Part shown: positions 27,766-36,753 of the stretch, one piece after another
How the letters are laid out: every line of letters starts with the position of its first letter
How positions within the stretch are numbered: the first letter of the stretch is position 1
NCBI RefSeq assembly: GCF_900099965.1
Contig: NZ_FNDJ01000018.1
Span: 124,001 to 188,000, forward strand
DNA from: Nonomuraea jiangxiensis
GTDB taxonomy: Bacteria; Actinomycetota; Actinomycetes; Streptosporangiales; Streptosporangiaceae
Direction: 5' to 3'
DNA: 64,000 nucleotides
The notes under the pieces: model-generated
Databases searched by the model: none
What the model saw: the letters and a program-made list of their open reading frames with translations, nothing else
What the model was told of the DNA's origin: nothing
Position numbers and translations under genes: made by a program

Positions 27766-29297
27766 GCACCCACAGTAAAGCTGCCGATCACCTTCCGCAT
27801 CAGTGGTCTGTTGCGCATCCACTGACCCTCGGTGACCGTCCACGACACGACGTAGGCGGTGTTGCCGTTCACCAGCACCCGCCGTATCTCGTGGTAGCGC
27901 CTGCCCGGCCTGGCCCATGGGGCGTCGCCGGCCGTGCCCGCGGTCCAGGAGAACTCCCACTCCACGGCCGTGGCGCCCTGGTGCCTGACGGTCCTGCGGC
28001 CACGGCTGACGACGTTCTGGGCGTTCGCCTTGAAGGTCTCCTCCGAGTCGCGCAGGATCTGGTGCGGGTCGAGCTTGGCGTAGACGGCCTCGACCCCGAG
28101 GTGAGCGTTGCCGTCCCTGCGGGTCCACTCGGTGTAGGCCTCCTCCAGCGCGCCCCGCCAGCCGGTGGGCCGCATGATCGTCCAGCCGTCCCGCGACGTC
28201 CACGCGCGTACGACCGGGGCGGCCCTGGTCGCGCTCGGCGTGGACGTCGGTGTGGCCGTGACAGTCGGGGTCGCCGCGGGGGGCGTCGTGAACGGGCTGG
28301 TCGCGGCGGCGGGCAGCGGGGCGGCCCGCGGGGTGCCCTCGGCGGGCGTCGCGAGCCGGAAGTACGCCACCGCGCCGCCCGCGAGCACCAGCACGGCCGC
28401 CGCGCCCGCGGCCAGCACGGCCCGGCCACGGCCGCCGCCCGGCTTCCTCTCGGGCACGTCCCGGTCCTCGTACGCGGGCTTGGTCGCGATTATGTCCGAG
28501 AGCAACCGGTCGGCCTCCTCGGCGCTCACCCGGTCCTCCGGCTCCTTGCGGAGCAGGCCACGCAGCGCCGGATGCATGATCGGCGGGATCCTGCGGTAGT
28601 CGGGCTCCTCGCTGAGCAGCGCGTTGAGCGTGGCCATGGGGTCGCCCCGCTCGAACGGGGAGCGCCCGACCATGCACGCGTACAGCGTGGCGCCCAGCGA
28701 CCACAGGTCGGAGGCGGGTCCGGCGTCGGCGGCGCGGACCCGTTCGGGCGCCAGGAAGCTCGGCGAGCCGGTGACCATGCCGGTCTGCGTAAGCGATGGG
28801 TCGCCCTCGGCCTGGGCGATGCCGAAGTCGGTGAGCACGGCCCGGCCGTCGTCGGAGAGCAGGATGTTGCTCGGCTTGACGTCCCGGTGCAGGATCCCGG
28901 CCTCGTGGGCGGCCCTCAGGGCGGACAGCACCTGCCGGCCCACGTCGGCCGCCTCGCGCACCGGCAGCGCGCCCGAGGTCAGGACGACCTCCTCCAGCGA
29001 GGGGTGGCGCAGCAGCTCCATGACGATCCACGGCCGGCCGTCCTCCTCGACCACGTCGTAGACCGCGACGACGGACGGGTGGTTCAGCTTGGCGGCCATA
29101 CGGGCCTCGCGGGCGGTGCGCATGAGCTGGCGTTCGCGGTCGCCGGGCGGCAGCCCGTCGGGCAGCAGCACCTCTTTGATGGCGACCTGCCGGTTGAGCA
29201 GCGTGTCGCCGCCTTCCCAGACCACGCCCATTCCCCCGCGACCCAGTTCGCGGAGTAACTGGTAGCGCCCCGCGACAAGGCGGTTACTGTCCGACAC
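27762..29297 (-). CDS. Membrane Ser/Thr protein kinase (PknB type)
   Basis: 511 residues. The kinase domain spans residues 11-270, with the glycine loop GRGGMGVVW, Lys41 (AIKEV), catalytic HRDVKPSN (Asp139) and DFG 157-159. A single transmembrane helix follows (about 292-313). The outer C-terminal domain of about 150 residues (SRDGWTIMRPTGWRGALEEAYTEW ... VSWTVTEGQWMRNRPLMRKVIGSF) resembles lipoprotein-like sensor domains and is not PASTA. The start is GTG with AGGGG and AGGACATC upstream. It is divergent from the racemase gene and coupled to the dehydrogenase. Confidence 0.92.
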   Translation of the reverse strand: MSDSNRLVAGRYQLLRELGRGGMGVVWEGGDTLLNRQVAIKEVLLPDGLPPGDRERQLMRTAREARMAAKLNHPSVVAVYDVVEEDGRPWIVMELLRHPSLEEVVLTSGALPVREAADVGRQVLSALRAAHEAGILHRDVKPSNILLSDDGRAVLTDFGIAQAEGDPSLTQTGMVTGSPSFLAPERVRAADAGPASDLWSLGATLYACMVGRSPFERGDPMATLNALLSEEPDYRRIPPIMHPALRGLLRKEPEDRVSAEEADRLLSDIIATKPAYEDRDVPERKPGGGRGRAVLAAGAAAVLVLAGGAVAYFRLATPAEGTPRAAPLPAAATSPFTTPPAATPTVTATPTSTPSATRAAPVVRAWTSRDGWTIMRPTGWRGALEEAYTEWTRRDGNAHLGVEAVYAKLDPHQILRDSEETFKANAQNVVSRGRRTVRHQGATAVEWEFSWTAGTAGDAPWARPGRRYHEIRRVLVNGNTAYVVSWTVTEGQWMRNRPLMRKVIGSFTVGA

Positions 29298-29412
29298 GAT
29301 GTCCTACCCCTGTTGACCACCCGAACACAGCAGGCAAGTTTCCCATACCTCCCACGGCTTCGCCGGAAGTCCGGACGTCGGCTTGCGATAGATCACCGAA
29401 TGTTGTTCTACT

Positions 29413-30540
29413 GTGGAGATGCCTGAAGTTCGCAAGGGGCCGCTGGCCGGGGTGCGCGTGCTGGAGCTCGCGGGGCTCGCCCCCGGGCCGTTCGCCGGGA
29501 TGATGCTGGCCGACCACGGTGCCGAGGTGCTGCGGATCGACCGCGTCAAGGCGGTCTCCGACCGGCCCAGGACCGACGTCATGAACCGCGGCAAGCGCAC
29601 GATCGGGCTGGACCTGAAGGCGCCCGAGGGCGTGGCGGCGCTCAAGGAGCTGGCCCGGCACGCCGACGTGGTGATCGAGGTGTTCCGGCCGGGTGTGGCG
29701 GAACGGCTCGGCATCGGGCCCGACGACCTGCACGCGGTGAACGAGCGGCTGGTCTACGGCCGCATGACCGGTTGGGGGCAGGACGGGCCGCTGGCGTCCA
29801 CGGCCGGGCACGACATCGACTACATCGCGATCTCCGGCGTGCTGTCGATGCTCGGCCGGGCCGGCGAGCAGCCGACGCCGCCGATCAACATCCTGGGCGA
29901 CTTCGCCGGCGGCGGGCTCATGCTCGCCTACGGGGTGCTGCTGGCCCTGTTCGAGCGGGAGCGGACCGGGCGGGGGCGGGTGGTCGACGCGGCCATGGTG
30001 GACGGGGCGGCGATCCTGTTCTCGATGTTCTACCAGGCCGTGCAGGGCGGTCACTGGGGCGCCCGGGGGACCAACCTGCTGGACACCGGGGCGCCGCAGT
30101 ACGACACGTACGAGACCGCCGACGGCCAGTACGTGGCGGTGGGGTCGCTGGAGCCGCAGTTCTGGGAGGCCATGGTGACCCTGATGGGGCTGACCGACCT
30201 GCCCGACCGGCACGACCGGGCCCAGTGGCCGGCGCTGAAGGCCCGGCTGGCGGAGGAGTTCAGGAGCCGGACGCGGGCCGAGTGGGAGGCGATCTTCGAG
30301 GGGTCGGACGCGTGCGTCTCGCCCGTGCTGTCGATGGCCGAGGCCCCCGAGCACCCGCACAACGCCGCCCGCGGCAGCTTCGTCCGGGTCGGCGAGGTCA
30401 CCCAGCCGGTGCCCGCGCCGCGCCTGGTCGGCGTGCCGGAGCAGGACCTCTCGCCGGCCACCCGGCTGGCCGACCTTTCGGGGTGGGGGCTGCCGGCGGA
30501 GGTCACGGACAAGCTGCGCGACCAAGGAGTGCTGGCCTGA
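29413..30540 (+). CDS. CaiB/BaiF CoA-transferase family, alpha-methylacyl-CoA racemase-like
   Basis: 375 residues. Type III CoA-transferase fold with GPLAGVRVLELAGLAPGPFAGMMLADHGAEV, DVMNRGKRTIGLDLK, GRMTGWGQDGPLASTAGHDIDYIAISG and INILGDFAGGGLMLAYG. The GHDIDY motif and the overall pattern fit alpha-methylacyl-CoA racemase (Mcr), which epimerises 2-methyl branched acyl-CoAs before beta-oxidation. That suits a window with methyl-branched lipid genes and a CYP124-like P450. GTG at 29413 or ATG at 29419; no clear ribosome binding site, so possibly leaderless. Confidence 0.88.
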   Translation: MEMPEVRKGPLAGVRVLELAGLAPGPFAGMMLADHGAEVLRIDRVKAVSDRPRTDVMNRGKRTIGLDLKAPEGVAALKELARHADVVIEVFRPGVAERLGIGPDDLHAVNERLVYGRMTGWGQDGPLASTAGHDIDYIAISGVLSMLGRAGEQPTPPINILGDFAGGGLMLAYGVLLALFERERTGRGRVVDAAMVDGAAILFSMFYQAVQGGHWGARGTNLLDTGAPQYDTYETADGQYVAVGSLEPQFWEAMVTLMGLTDLPDRHDRAQWPALKARLAEEFRSRTRAEWEAIFEGSDACVSPVLSMAEAPEHPHNAARGSFVRVGEVTQPVPAPRLVGVPEQDLSPATRLADLSGWGLPAEVTDKLRDQGVLA

Positions 30541-30670
30541 CGAGGGACGGGGACGCCGGACATCAGCCTGACGAGAGACCGGAACGCCGGACATCAGCCC
30601 TGACGAGGGACCGGGACTCCCGACATCGGCACTGGCAAGAGGCCGGGTCGCCGGCATCAGCCTGGTCGCA
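30541..30670. repeat. Four degenerate ~32-bp direct repeats
   Basis: Head-to-tail units of the theme tgacgagggaccgggacgcc followed by ggacatcagcc, immediately after the racemase stop. The first two units are nearly identical and the fourth is decayed. The rest of the gap to 30746 shows nothing. Confidence 0.75.
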
Positions 30671-30746
30671 CGCCGGGACCTTGGATCGGCCGGAGGGCCG
30701 CCCGGGCCGGTCCCCTTCAGACCGGTCGCCGGCGGTTCGGTTGCTT

Positions 30747-31199
30747 TCAGATCGCGATGTAGAGGTCCACGCCGTCGCGGTGGTGGACCTCCAGGTCCGT
30801 GGTGAACGCGCGGGCAGGCGTGCCGCCGGCCTCGGTGTGCTTCCACACCTCCTGCCAGGCGTCGACCAGCGCCTGCGGCATCGGGCCGCGGGCCTGCAGC
30901 CTGAGCGCCTGGGCGGCCGGTACGCGGACGGCCACCATCCCCTCGGGCAACCTCGGCACGGTGCGCACGCCGATCCCCACGACCTGCGTGTAGGCCCCGT
31001 TGTGATCGCTCTCGTAGTCGGTCAGCACGGCGTAGAGATTCTCGTCCACGCGCGCCGGCACGTGCGCGAACGCACCCGGCGCACCCGCCCGCTGCCACAG
31101 CGTGGGCAGTTTGGCCCGCGCCGGATCCAGCTCGTCGGCATTCGAGGTACGTACGGCGAAACCGACCACGGTCAGTTCTGCCCTGTCAATGACGTCCAC
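30747..31199 (-). CDS. Stand-alone GyrI-like/effector-binding domain protein
   Basis: 150 residues, one domain of the AraC-effector-binding/GyrI type: RAELTVVGFAVRTSN start, VLTDYESDHNGAYTQVVGIGV, GMVAVRVPAAQALRLQARGPMPQALVDAWQEVWKH and a final VDLYIAI strand. Such SOUL/GyrI folds bind or hydrolyse small hydrophobic ligands. There is no HTH, so it is not itself a regulator. The GTG start has GGGAGGG upstream. It is divergent from guaB1. Confidence 0.75.
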   Translation of the reverse strand: MDVIDRAELTVVGFAVRTSNADELDPARAKLPTLWQRAGAPGAFAHVPARVDENLYAVLTDYESDHNGAYTQVVGIGVRTVPRLPEGMVAVRVPAAQALRLQARGPMPQALVDAWQEVWKHTEAGGTPARAFTTDLEVHHRDGVDLYIAI

Positions 31200-31290
31200 A
31201 GGCCCTCCCCTCCCCCAAAGTGTCCCGGCCGATCATAAGCCACCGAGAAAGTGGGAAACCCCTCGATGTAACAGGCACCACATAAGATGG

Positions 31291-32736
31291 ATGAACGTGA
31301 AGTTTCTTAATGACCTCGAGCCTCCCTACGATCTGACCTACAGCGACGTCTTCATGGTCCCGTCGCGATCCTCGGTCGGCTCCAGGCTCGCAGTCGACCT
31401 TTCCACCAACGACGGCACGGGCACCACCATCCCCCTTGTCGTGGCGAACATGACCGCGGTCGCCGGCCGGCGCATGGCCGAGACCGTGGCACGGCGGGGT
31501 GGCATTGCCGTGATCCCGCAGGACATTCCCCTCGATGTCGTGGCGAACGTCGTCGACTGGGTCAAGAAACGCGACCTCGTACATGACACGCCCCTCACGC
31601 TCACCCCGCACGACACCGTCGGCGAGGCGCTGCAACTGCTGCCCAAGCGGGCGCACGGCGCGATCATCGTGGTGGACTGGGAGAACCGGCCGGTCGGCGT
31701 CGTGACCGACGCCGACTGCCAGGGCGTGGACATGTACACGCAGCTCTCGCAGGTCATGTCGAGCGCGCTGCTGACGTTGCCCGCCGGGCTCGACCCGCGC
31801 GGCGCGTTCGAGCGGCTGCACGAGGGGCGGCACCGGCTGGCGCCCATCGTGGACGAGGGCGGGCGGCTGGTGGGCATCCTCACCCGTACCGGCGCGCTGC
31901 GGGCCACCCTCTACCGGCCCGCCGTCGACGGCTCGGGCCGCCTGCGCATCGGGGCGGCGGTCGGCGTGAACGGCGACGTGGCCGCCAAGGCCAAGGAACT
32001 GCTGGAGGCCGGGATCGACTGCCTCGTGGTGGACACCGCGCACGGCCACCAGGAGAAGATGATCTCCGCCCTGCGCGCCGTCAAGGCGCTCTCCCCGGGC
32101 GTGCCGGTCGCCGCGGGCAACGTGGTGACGGCGGAGGGGGTGCGCGACCTGGTGGCGGCCGGGGCCGACATCGTCAAGGTCGGGGTGGGCCCGGGCGCCA
32201 TGTGCACCACGCGGATGATGACCGGGGTCGGGCGGCCGCAGTTCTCGGCCGTGCTGGAGTGCGCCGCCGAGGCGCGGCGGCTGGGCCGGCACGCGTGGGC
32301 GGACGGCGGCGTGCGCCACCCGCGCGACGTGGCGCTGGCACTGGCCGCCGGGGCGTCCAACGTGATGATCGGGTCCTGGTTCGCAGGGACGTACGAATCG
32401 CCCGGCGACACCCACACCGACGCCAACGGGCGCAAGTACAAGGAGAACTTCGGCATGGCCTCCGCACGTGCCGTGCGGCTCAGGACGGCGGACGACTCGC
32501 CGTTCGAGCGGGCGCGCAAGGCGCTGTTCGAGGAGGGGATCTCGACGTCCAGGATGTATCTCGATCCCAAGCGGCCGAGCGTGGAGGACCAGATCGACGG
32601 GATCGTGGCCGGGTTGCGGTCGTCGTGCACGTACGCGGGGGCGGGGAACCTGGAGGAGTTCCACGCGCAGGCGGTCGTGGGGATCCAGAGCTCGTCCGGG
32701 TACGCCGAGGGCATGCCCCTGCACCAGAGCTGGTGA
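31291..32736 (+). CDS. guaB1: GuaB1 family IMP dehydrogenase-related protein (GMP reductase)
   Basis: 481 residues. IMPDH/GMPR TIM barrel with two CBS domains inserted (VMSSALLTLPAGLDPRGAFERLHEGRHRLAPIVDEGGRLVGIL). The catalytic Cys lies in GPGAMCTTRMMTGVG. The start (KFLNDLEPPYDLTYSDVFMVPSRS) matches mycobacterial GuaB1, shown to be a GMP reductase in purine recycling. ATG at 31291; a GTG two codons later is equally plausible. It is distinct from guaB2/guaB3, which would lie elsewhere. Confidence 0.9.
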   Translation: MNVKFLNDLEPPYDLTYSDVFMVPSRSSVGSRLAVDLSTNDGTGTTIPLVVANMTAVAGRRMAETVARRGGIAVIPQDIPLDVVANVVDWVKKRDLVHDTPLTLTPHDTVGEALQLLPKRAHGAIIVVDWENRPVGVVTDADCQGVDMYTQLSQVMSSALLTLPAGLDPRGAFERLHEGRHRLAPIVDEGGRLVGILTRTGALRATLYRPAVDGSGRLRIGAAVGVNGDVAAKAKELLEAGIDCLVVDTAHGHQEKMISALRAVKALSPGVPVAAGNVVTAEGVRDLVAAGADIVKVGVGPGAMCTTRMMTGVGRPQFSAVLECAAEARRLGRHAWADGGVRHPRDVALALAAGASNVMIGSWFAGTYESPGDTHTDANGRKYKENFGMASARAVRLRTADDSPFERARKALFEEGISTSRMYLDPKRPSVEDQIDGIVAGLRSSCTYAGAGNLEEFHAQAVVGIQSSSGYAEGMPLHQSW

Positions 32737-32748
32737 CCACGGGAGCGG

Positions 32749-33507
32749 TCACTCGACGCGTCGCCAGCCGCCGGCCGCGTTGATGCCGCCGTCCACGTGC
32801 ACCGTCGTGCCCGTGACGAACCTCGCCAGGTCGCCGGCCAGGAACACGGCCGCTCCCGCCGCCTCGCTCGGGTCACCGAGGTGGCCCAGCGGCGGGACGC
32901 GGGCCGGGTCGTAGGGCAGCGGGTGGGCGAGCATGCGCTCCCGTACGTCCGACTCGCCCTCGGTCCGCAGGGCGTCGGGGGCGATGGCGTTGACCCTGAT
33001 GCCCCTCGGGGCCAGCTCCAGGGCCAGCGACCGCGTCAGGCTCTCCAGGGCCGCCTTCATGGCCGCGTACACCGCGAACCCCGGCGCGGCCTGGTGCGCC
33101 TCGCTGGAGGTCACGTTGATGATCGACGAGCCCGCCGCCATCATCGGCAGCAGGCGCCGGATCATGCCGGTGACCTGGGTGAAGTTCTCCTCGATCAGGG
33201 TCTTCTCGCCGCGCGGCGAGGTGTCCGCGAACGCGGCGTGGAAGGTGCCGCCCGCGTTGTTGACCAGGACGTCCACCCGGCCCCAGCGCTCGGAGACTGC
33301 CCGCGCGAACACCTCGACCGCCGCGTGGTCGCGTACGTCGAGGGTCATCGCCAGGTCGGCCTCCGCCTTGTCGCGGTCGCAGACGGCCACGTGGGCCCCG
33401 AACGCGGCGAACGTCTCGGCGATCGCCCGCCCGATGCCTCTGGCCGCGCCGGTGACGACGGCCACGCGCCCGGTGAGCAGGATCGCATCGGGAGAAAGGG
33501 CGGCCAT
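32749..33507 (-). CDS. Short-chain dehydrogenase/reductase
   Basis: 252 residues, classical SDR: cofactor motif TGAARGIG, NNAGG, catalytic Ser in NVTSSE and YAAMK (Tyr/Lys). CDRDKAEAD after the second strand suggests NAD preference, as the acidic residue is followed by Arg. The C-terminus GTTVHVDGGINAAGG is the usual SDR ending. Substrate unknown. It is convergent with guaB1, 12 bases between the stops. Confidence 0.9.
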   Translation of the reverse strand: MAALSPDAILLTGRVAVVTGAARGIGRAIAETFAAFGAHVAVCDRDKAEADLAMTLDVRDHAAVEVFARAVSERWGRVDVLVNNAGGTFHAAFADTSPRGEKTLIEENFTQVTGMIRRLLPMMAAGSSIINVTSSEAHQAAPGFAVYAAMKAALESLTRSLALELAPRGIRVNAIAPDALRTEGESDVRERMLAHPLPYDPARVPPLGHLGDPSEAAGAAVFLAGDLARFVTGTTVHVDGGINAAGGWRRVE

Positions 33508-33584
33508 GAACGATGACGATATCCCGAGCGCATAGAGTCGTCGGGTCCATTCTCATCGTCAACAATCGTCAACAGGAGCACTTC

Positions 33585-33959
33585 GTGGCACTCGAAAAGC
33601 CCGAGATCGACTTCCCGGAGGGCAACCCGCCCGCTGACCTGGAGATCGTCGACCTGACCGTGGGCGACGGCCCGGAGGCCAAGCCCGGCCACACCGTACG
33701 CGTTCACTACGTGGGCGTGGCGTTCTCGACCGGGGAGGAGTTCGACGCGTCGTGGAACCGCGGCGACGCGTTCGAGTTCCCCCTGGGCGGGCGACGCGTC
33801 ATCGCCGGCTGGGACCAGGGAATCGCGGGCATGAAGGTCGGCGGCCGGCGCAAGCTGGTCATTCCGCCGCATCTCGGATACGACAGCCAGGGCGCGGGCG
33901 CCCGCATCAAGCCGAACGAGACGCTCATCTTCGTCGTCGACCTGCTGGGCGTCCGCTAG
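33585..33959 (+). CDS. FKBP-type peptidyl-prolyl cis-trans isomerase
   Basis: 124 residues, cytoplasmic single-domain FKBP: HTVRVHYVGVAFSTGEEFDASWNRG, FPLGGRRVIAGWDQGIAGMKVGGRRKLVIPPHLGYDSQGAG and a final LIFVVDLLGV strand. Speeds proline isomerisation during folding. The GTG at 33585 has AGGAG upstream and gives the family length; the frame is open to 33513 but those residues have no homology. Common actinomycete single-copy gene. Confidence 0.93.
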   Translation: MALEKPEIDFPEGNPPADLEIVDLTVGDGPEAKPGHTVRVHYVGVAFSTGEEFDASWNRGDAFEFPLGGRRVIAGWDQGIAGMKVGGRRKLVIPPHLGYDSQGAGARIKPNETLIFVVDLLGVR

Positions 33960-34323
33960 CACGGCTCTCCGGGGGACGAACGGTCCGTCGCTACGGGCGA
34001 GGCCCGCAGCCAACAGGGCGGGCCACCATCCCGGTCGGCCACCCCGGAGCGGGCGGGCTTGGCGCCTACCCGGCGAGCCACTGGAAAGGGACGGAGCCAT
34101 CGTCCCGGCAGACCGCTCGGCCGTCGTCCCGGCAGACCGCTCGGCCGTCGTCTCGGCAGGCCGCTGGGAAGGCACGGCGCCGTCGCCCCGGTCGGCCGCC
34201 CAGCCGTCGCCCCGCCCAGCCGTCGCCCCGCCCAGCCGTCGCCCCGGTCGGCCGGTGGGCCGGTTGGCCGGCGTTCTGGGGCGGGCGCTCGGAGCGGCGG
34301 AGCGGTGTCCTGGCTGGGCGTTC
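33960..34323. repeat. Short tandem repeats downstream of the FKBP gene
   Basis: Gene-free. Three copies of a 21-base unit (cgtcccggcagaccgctcggc) lie at about 34102-34160, then three copies of a 15-base unit (cagccgtcgccccgc) at about 34201-34246. No credible ORF. Confidence 0.75.
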
Positions 34324-34370
34324 GTAAGGGTGGGCCTCCGTGATGGTCGCCCACCCTTACGTTTCCTTTG
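34324..34370 (+). terminator. Intrinsic terminator
   Basis: A perfect 12-bp stem (GTAAGGGTGGGC with GCCCACCCTTAC, 13-base loop) is followed by gtttccttt. It probably ends transcription from the FKBP side and insulates the DNA ligase gene. Confidence 0.8.
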
Positions 34371-34448
34371 CCCGCCTTATACGCACCCGGCCGCTTCTCC
34401 CCGAATTCCGAGTGGGGAAATGTCGGCTGGGTAAGGCAACATAGGCGT

Positions 34449-35972
34449 GTGCTTCTGATCGACGTCGTCCGGGTGTCCGAGGCAGTGGCGCGCACGTCCG
34501 CCAGGCTCGGCAAGATCGGCCTGCTGGCGGAGCTGCTCGGCCGGGTCGGCCCCGACGAGGCGGAGACCGCGATCTCCTACCTCTCGGGCGAGCTGCCGCA
34601 GCGCCAGGTGGGCGTGGGCTGGCGCACCCTGGAGGACCTCCCGCAACCCAAGCTGGCCGCCACCGCCACGCTGACCACCGTCGACGCGCTGCTGAGTCGG
34701 ATCAAGGCCGTCTCCGGGCAGGGCTCGCAGGCGGCACGCAAGGCCCTGGTGGAGGAGTTGTTCGCCGGGCTGACGAGCCAGGAGCAGCAGTTCATGCGCA
34801 GGCTGCTGTTCGGGGAGTTGCGGCAGGGCGCACTCGACGGCGTCATGATCGAGGCGGTGGCCAAGGCGTCGGGTGCGCCGTCGGCCGACGTACGGCGGGC
34901 GCTCACGTTGCGCGGCTGGCTGCCCGCGGTCGGGGCCGCGGCGCTGGCCGGTGGGGTGACGGCGCTGCACGAGTTCCGGCTGGAGGTGGGCCAGGCGGTC
35001 TCGCCCATGCTGGCGAGCAGCGCGCCCAACGTCGCCGCCGCGCTGGAGAAGGCGGGCACGCCCGCGGCGCTGGAGTGGAAGCTCGACGGCGTCCGGGTGC
35101 AGGCCCACCGCTCGGGTGCCGAGGTGCGGGTCTTCACCCGTACGCTTGACGACATCACACCGCAGGTGCCCGAGCTGGTCGAGGCGCTGCTCGACATGCC
35201 GTCGGAGGACCTGGTGCTGGACGGCGAGGTGATCGCGCTGCGTCCCGATGGGCGGCCGCACCCGTTCCAGGTCACGGCCAGCCGGGCGACCAGCAAGACC
35301 GACGTCGCCACGCTGCGGGAGCGGACGCCGTTGAGCGTGTTCTTCTTCGACGCGCTGCGGGTCGACGGCGCCGATCTGCTCGACCTGCCCTATGAGCGCC
35401 GCCAGGAGGCCCTGATCCGTACGGTCCCGCGCTCCCTCCTCACGCCGCGGCTGGTCACGGAGGAGGTGGCGGAGGCGGAGCGGTTCTTCATCGACGTGGT
35501 GAAGGCAGGTCACGAGGGCCTGGTCGTCAAGTCGCTGGCCGCCCCCTACGCGGCCGGCAGGCGAGGCGCGGGCTGGATCAAGGTCAAGCCGCGGCACACC
35601 CTCGACCTGGTGGTCCTGGCGGCCGAGTGGGGCCATGGGCGTCGCGAGGGCAAACTGTCCAACCTCCATCTGGGCGCGCGCGACCCAGAGGGCGGGTTCG
35701 TGATGCTGGGCAAGACCTTCAAGGGGCTGACGGACGAGCTGCTGGCCTGGCAGACCGAGCGCTTCCTGGAGCTGGCCGAGGGCCCCACCGACTCGTGGAC
35801 CGTCACCCTCCGGCCCGAGCTGGTGGTGGAGATCGCTTTCGACGGGGTGCAGCGGTCGCCGCGCTATCCCGGGGGGATGGCGTTGCGGTTCGCGCGGGTG
35901 CTGCGTTACCGGCCGGACAAGCGGGTGGAGGACGCCGACACGGTGGACACCGTACGCTCCCTCATGCTGTGA
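34449..35972 (+). CDS. ligB: ATP-dependent DNA ligase (LigB type)
   Basis: 507 residues, the same length as mycobacterial LigB. An N-terminal DNA-binding domain (MLLIDVVRVSEAVARTSARLGK ... SYLSGELPQRQVGVGW) precedes the nucleotidyltransferase core with the adenylated Lys in EWKLDGVRVQAHR, ELVLDGEVIAL-like and GLVVKS motifs, and the OB domain with WIKVKPRHT. Seals nicks in repair; the essential ligase LigA is NAD-dependent. The GTG at 34449 has no Shine-Dalgarno, so it may be leaderless; the open frame further upstream overlaps the terminator. Confidence 0.92.
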   Translation: MLLIDVVRVSEAVARTSARLGKIGLLAELLGRVGPDEAETAISYLSGELPQRQVGVGWRTLEDLPQPKLAATATLTTVDALLSRIKAVSGQGSQAARKALVEELFAGLTSQEQQFMRRLLFGELRQGALDGVMIEAVAKASGAPSADVRRALTLRGWLPAVGAAALAGGVTALHEFRLEVGQAVSPMLASSAPNVAAALEKAGTPAALEWKLDGVRVQAHRSGAEVRVFTRTLDDITPQVPELVEALLDMPSEDLVLDGEVIALRPDGRPHPFQVTASRATSKTDVATLRERTPLSVFFFDALRVDGADLLDLPYERRQEALIRTVPRSLLTPRLVTEEVAEAERFFIDVVKAGHEGLVVKSLAAPYAAGRRGAGWIKVKPRHTLDLVVLAAEWGHGRREGKLSNLHLGARDPEGGFVMLGKTFKGLTDELLAWQTERFLELAEGPTDSWTVTLRPELVVEIAFDGVQRSPRYPGGMALRFARVLRYRPDKRVEDADTVDTVRSLML

Positions 35973-36753
35973 CCTCGTCGGGCATGCCATGCCTGGATTA
36001 CGACACCGCCGGATCCACCGGCCGACCCACGCTTGCGTCACACGGGCCTGACCCGATCCCCTTCGGGTGAACACCGAAGCTTTCGCGAAAGCTACCGCCG
36101 TCCCCGATTAACCCCGCCACCCAGGCCACCACATTCCCCGCCCAGGCCCGTACACACGCGCTCCGAGCCCCACACGCGCTGCTGGGCCGCCGCATGCGCT
36201 ACCCCACACCCCTGAGCCGCGCCCTGCAGCACACCGCATCCACACAGACAGAGCCACCGCACGCGTGCGTGACCCCCATACGCACGACCGAACCGACCAC
36301 CCCACGGCCCGCACACAGGCTGGGCCGCCGCACCGCAACACTGAGGCCGCCGCTCGGCTGAGCCCCCACACGCCAACCGACCCCATGGCTGGCCCCCACA
36401 CCACCCGCGCCCACGACCGACCCTCACACCCCCGCACTCACGACTGGGCCACCGTACACACCGCATCCACGCAGGCAGAGCCACCGCACGCGTGCGTGAC
36501 CCCGCACGCGTGCGTGACCCCCGCACGCACCCCCACCTATCCGGGAGTTGGACGCGAAGGTCGTGTGCGCGACACGCGTGAGATATGTCACTGTATATAT
36601 CCTTAAGTTGCCTTTACGTCCCTTTTGTCCCATATGTTCGTCTTCACGTGCGGGATCCCCTAGCCCGCCTGCGGATCGGCCGTCGACAAGCCCATCACCC
36701 CCGTTGACCTGGCCTTTCCTTCCCCTATCCCCGAACGAGGACTGTGGTTTACC
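35973..36753. other. Gene-free stretch with repeats and the rlpA-like promoter region
   Basis: A+C-rich on the plus strand to about 36545. It contains a 45-bp direct repeat (36231-36275 and 36458-36502, about three mismatches) and three copies of the palindrome cgcacgcgtgcg (36258, 36485, 36503). The sequence then changes to an AT-richer segment (tgtcactgtatatatccttaag, 36584-36606), the best promoter candidate for the RlpA-like gene. I looked for a c-di-AMP (ydaO-type) riboswitch, common before such genes, and did not find its conserved core. Confidence 0.6.

Noticed and set aside
36546..36753. c-di-AMP (ydaO-type) riboswitch before the RlpA-like gene
   Set aside because: Expected from genomic context in actinomycetes, but the conserved core segments are not present.
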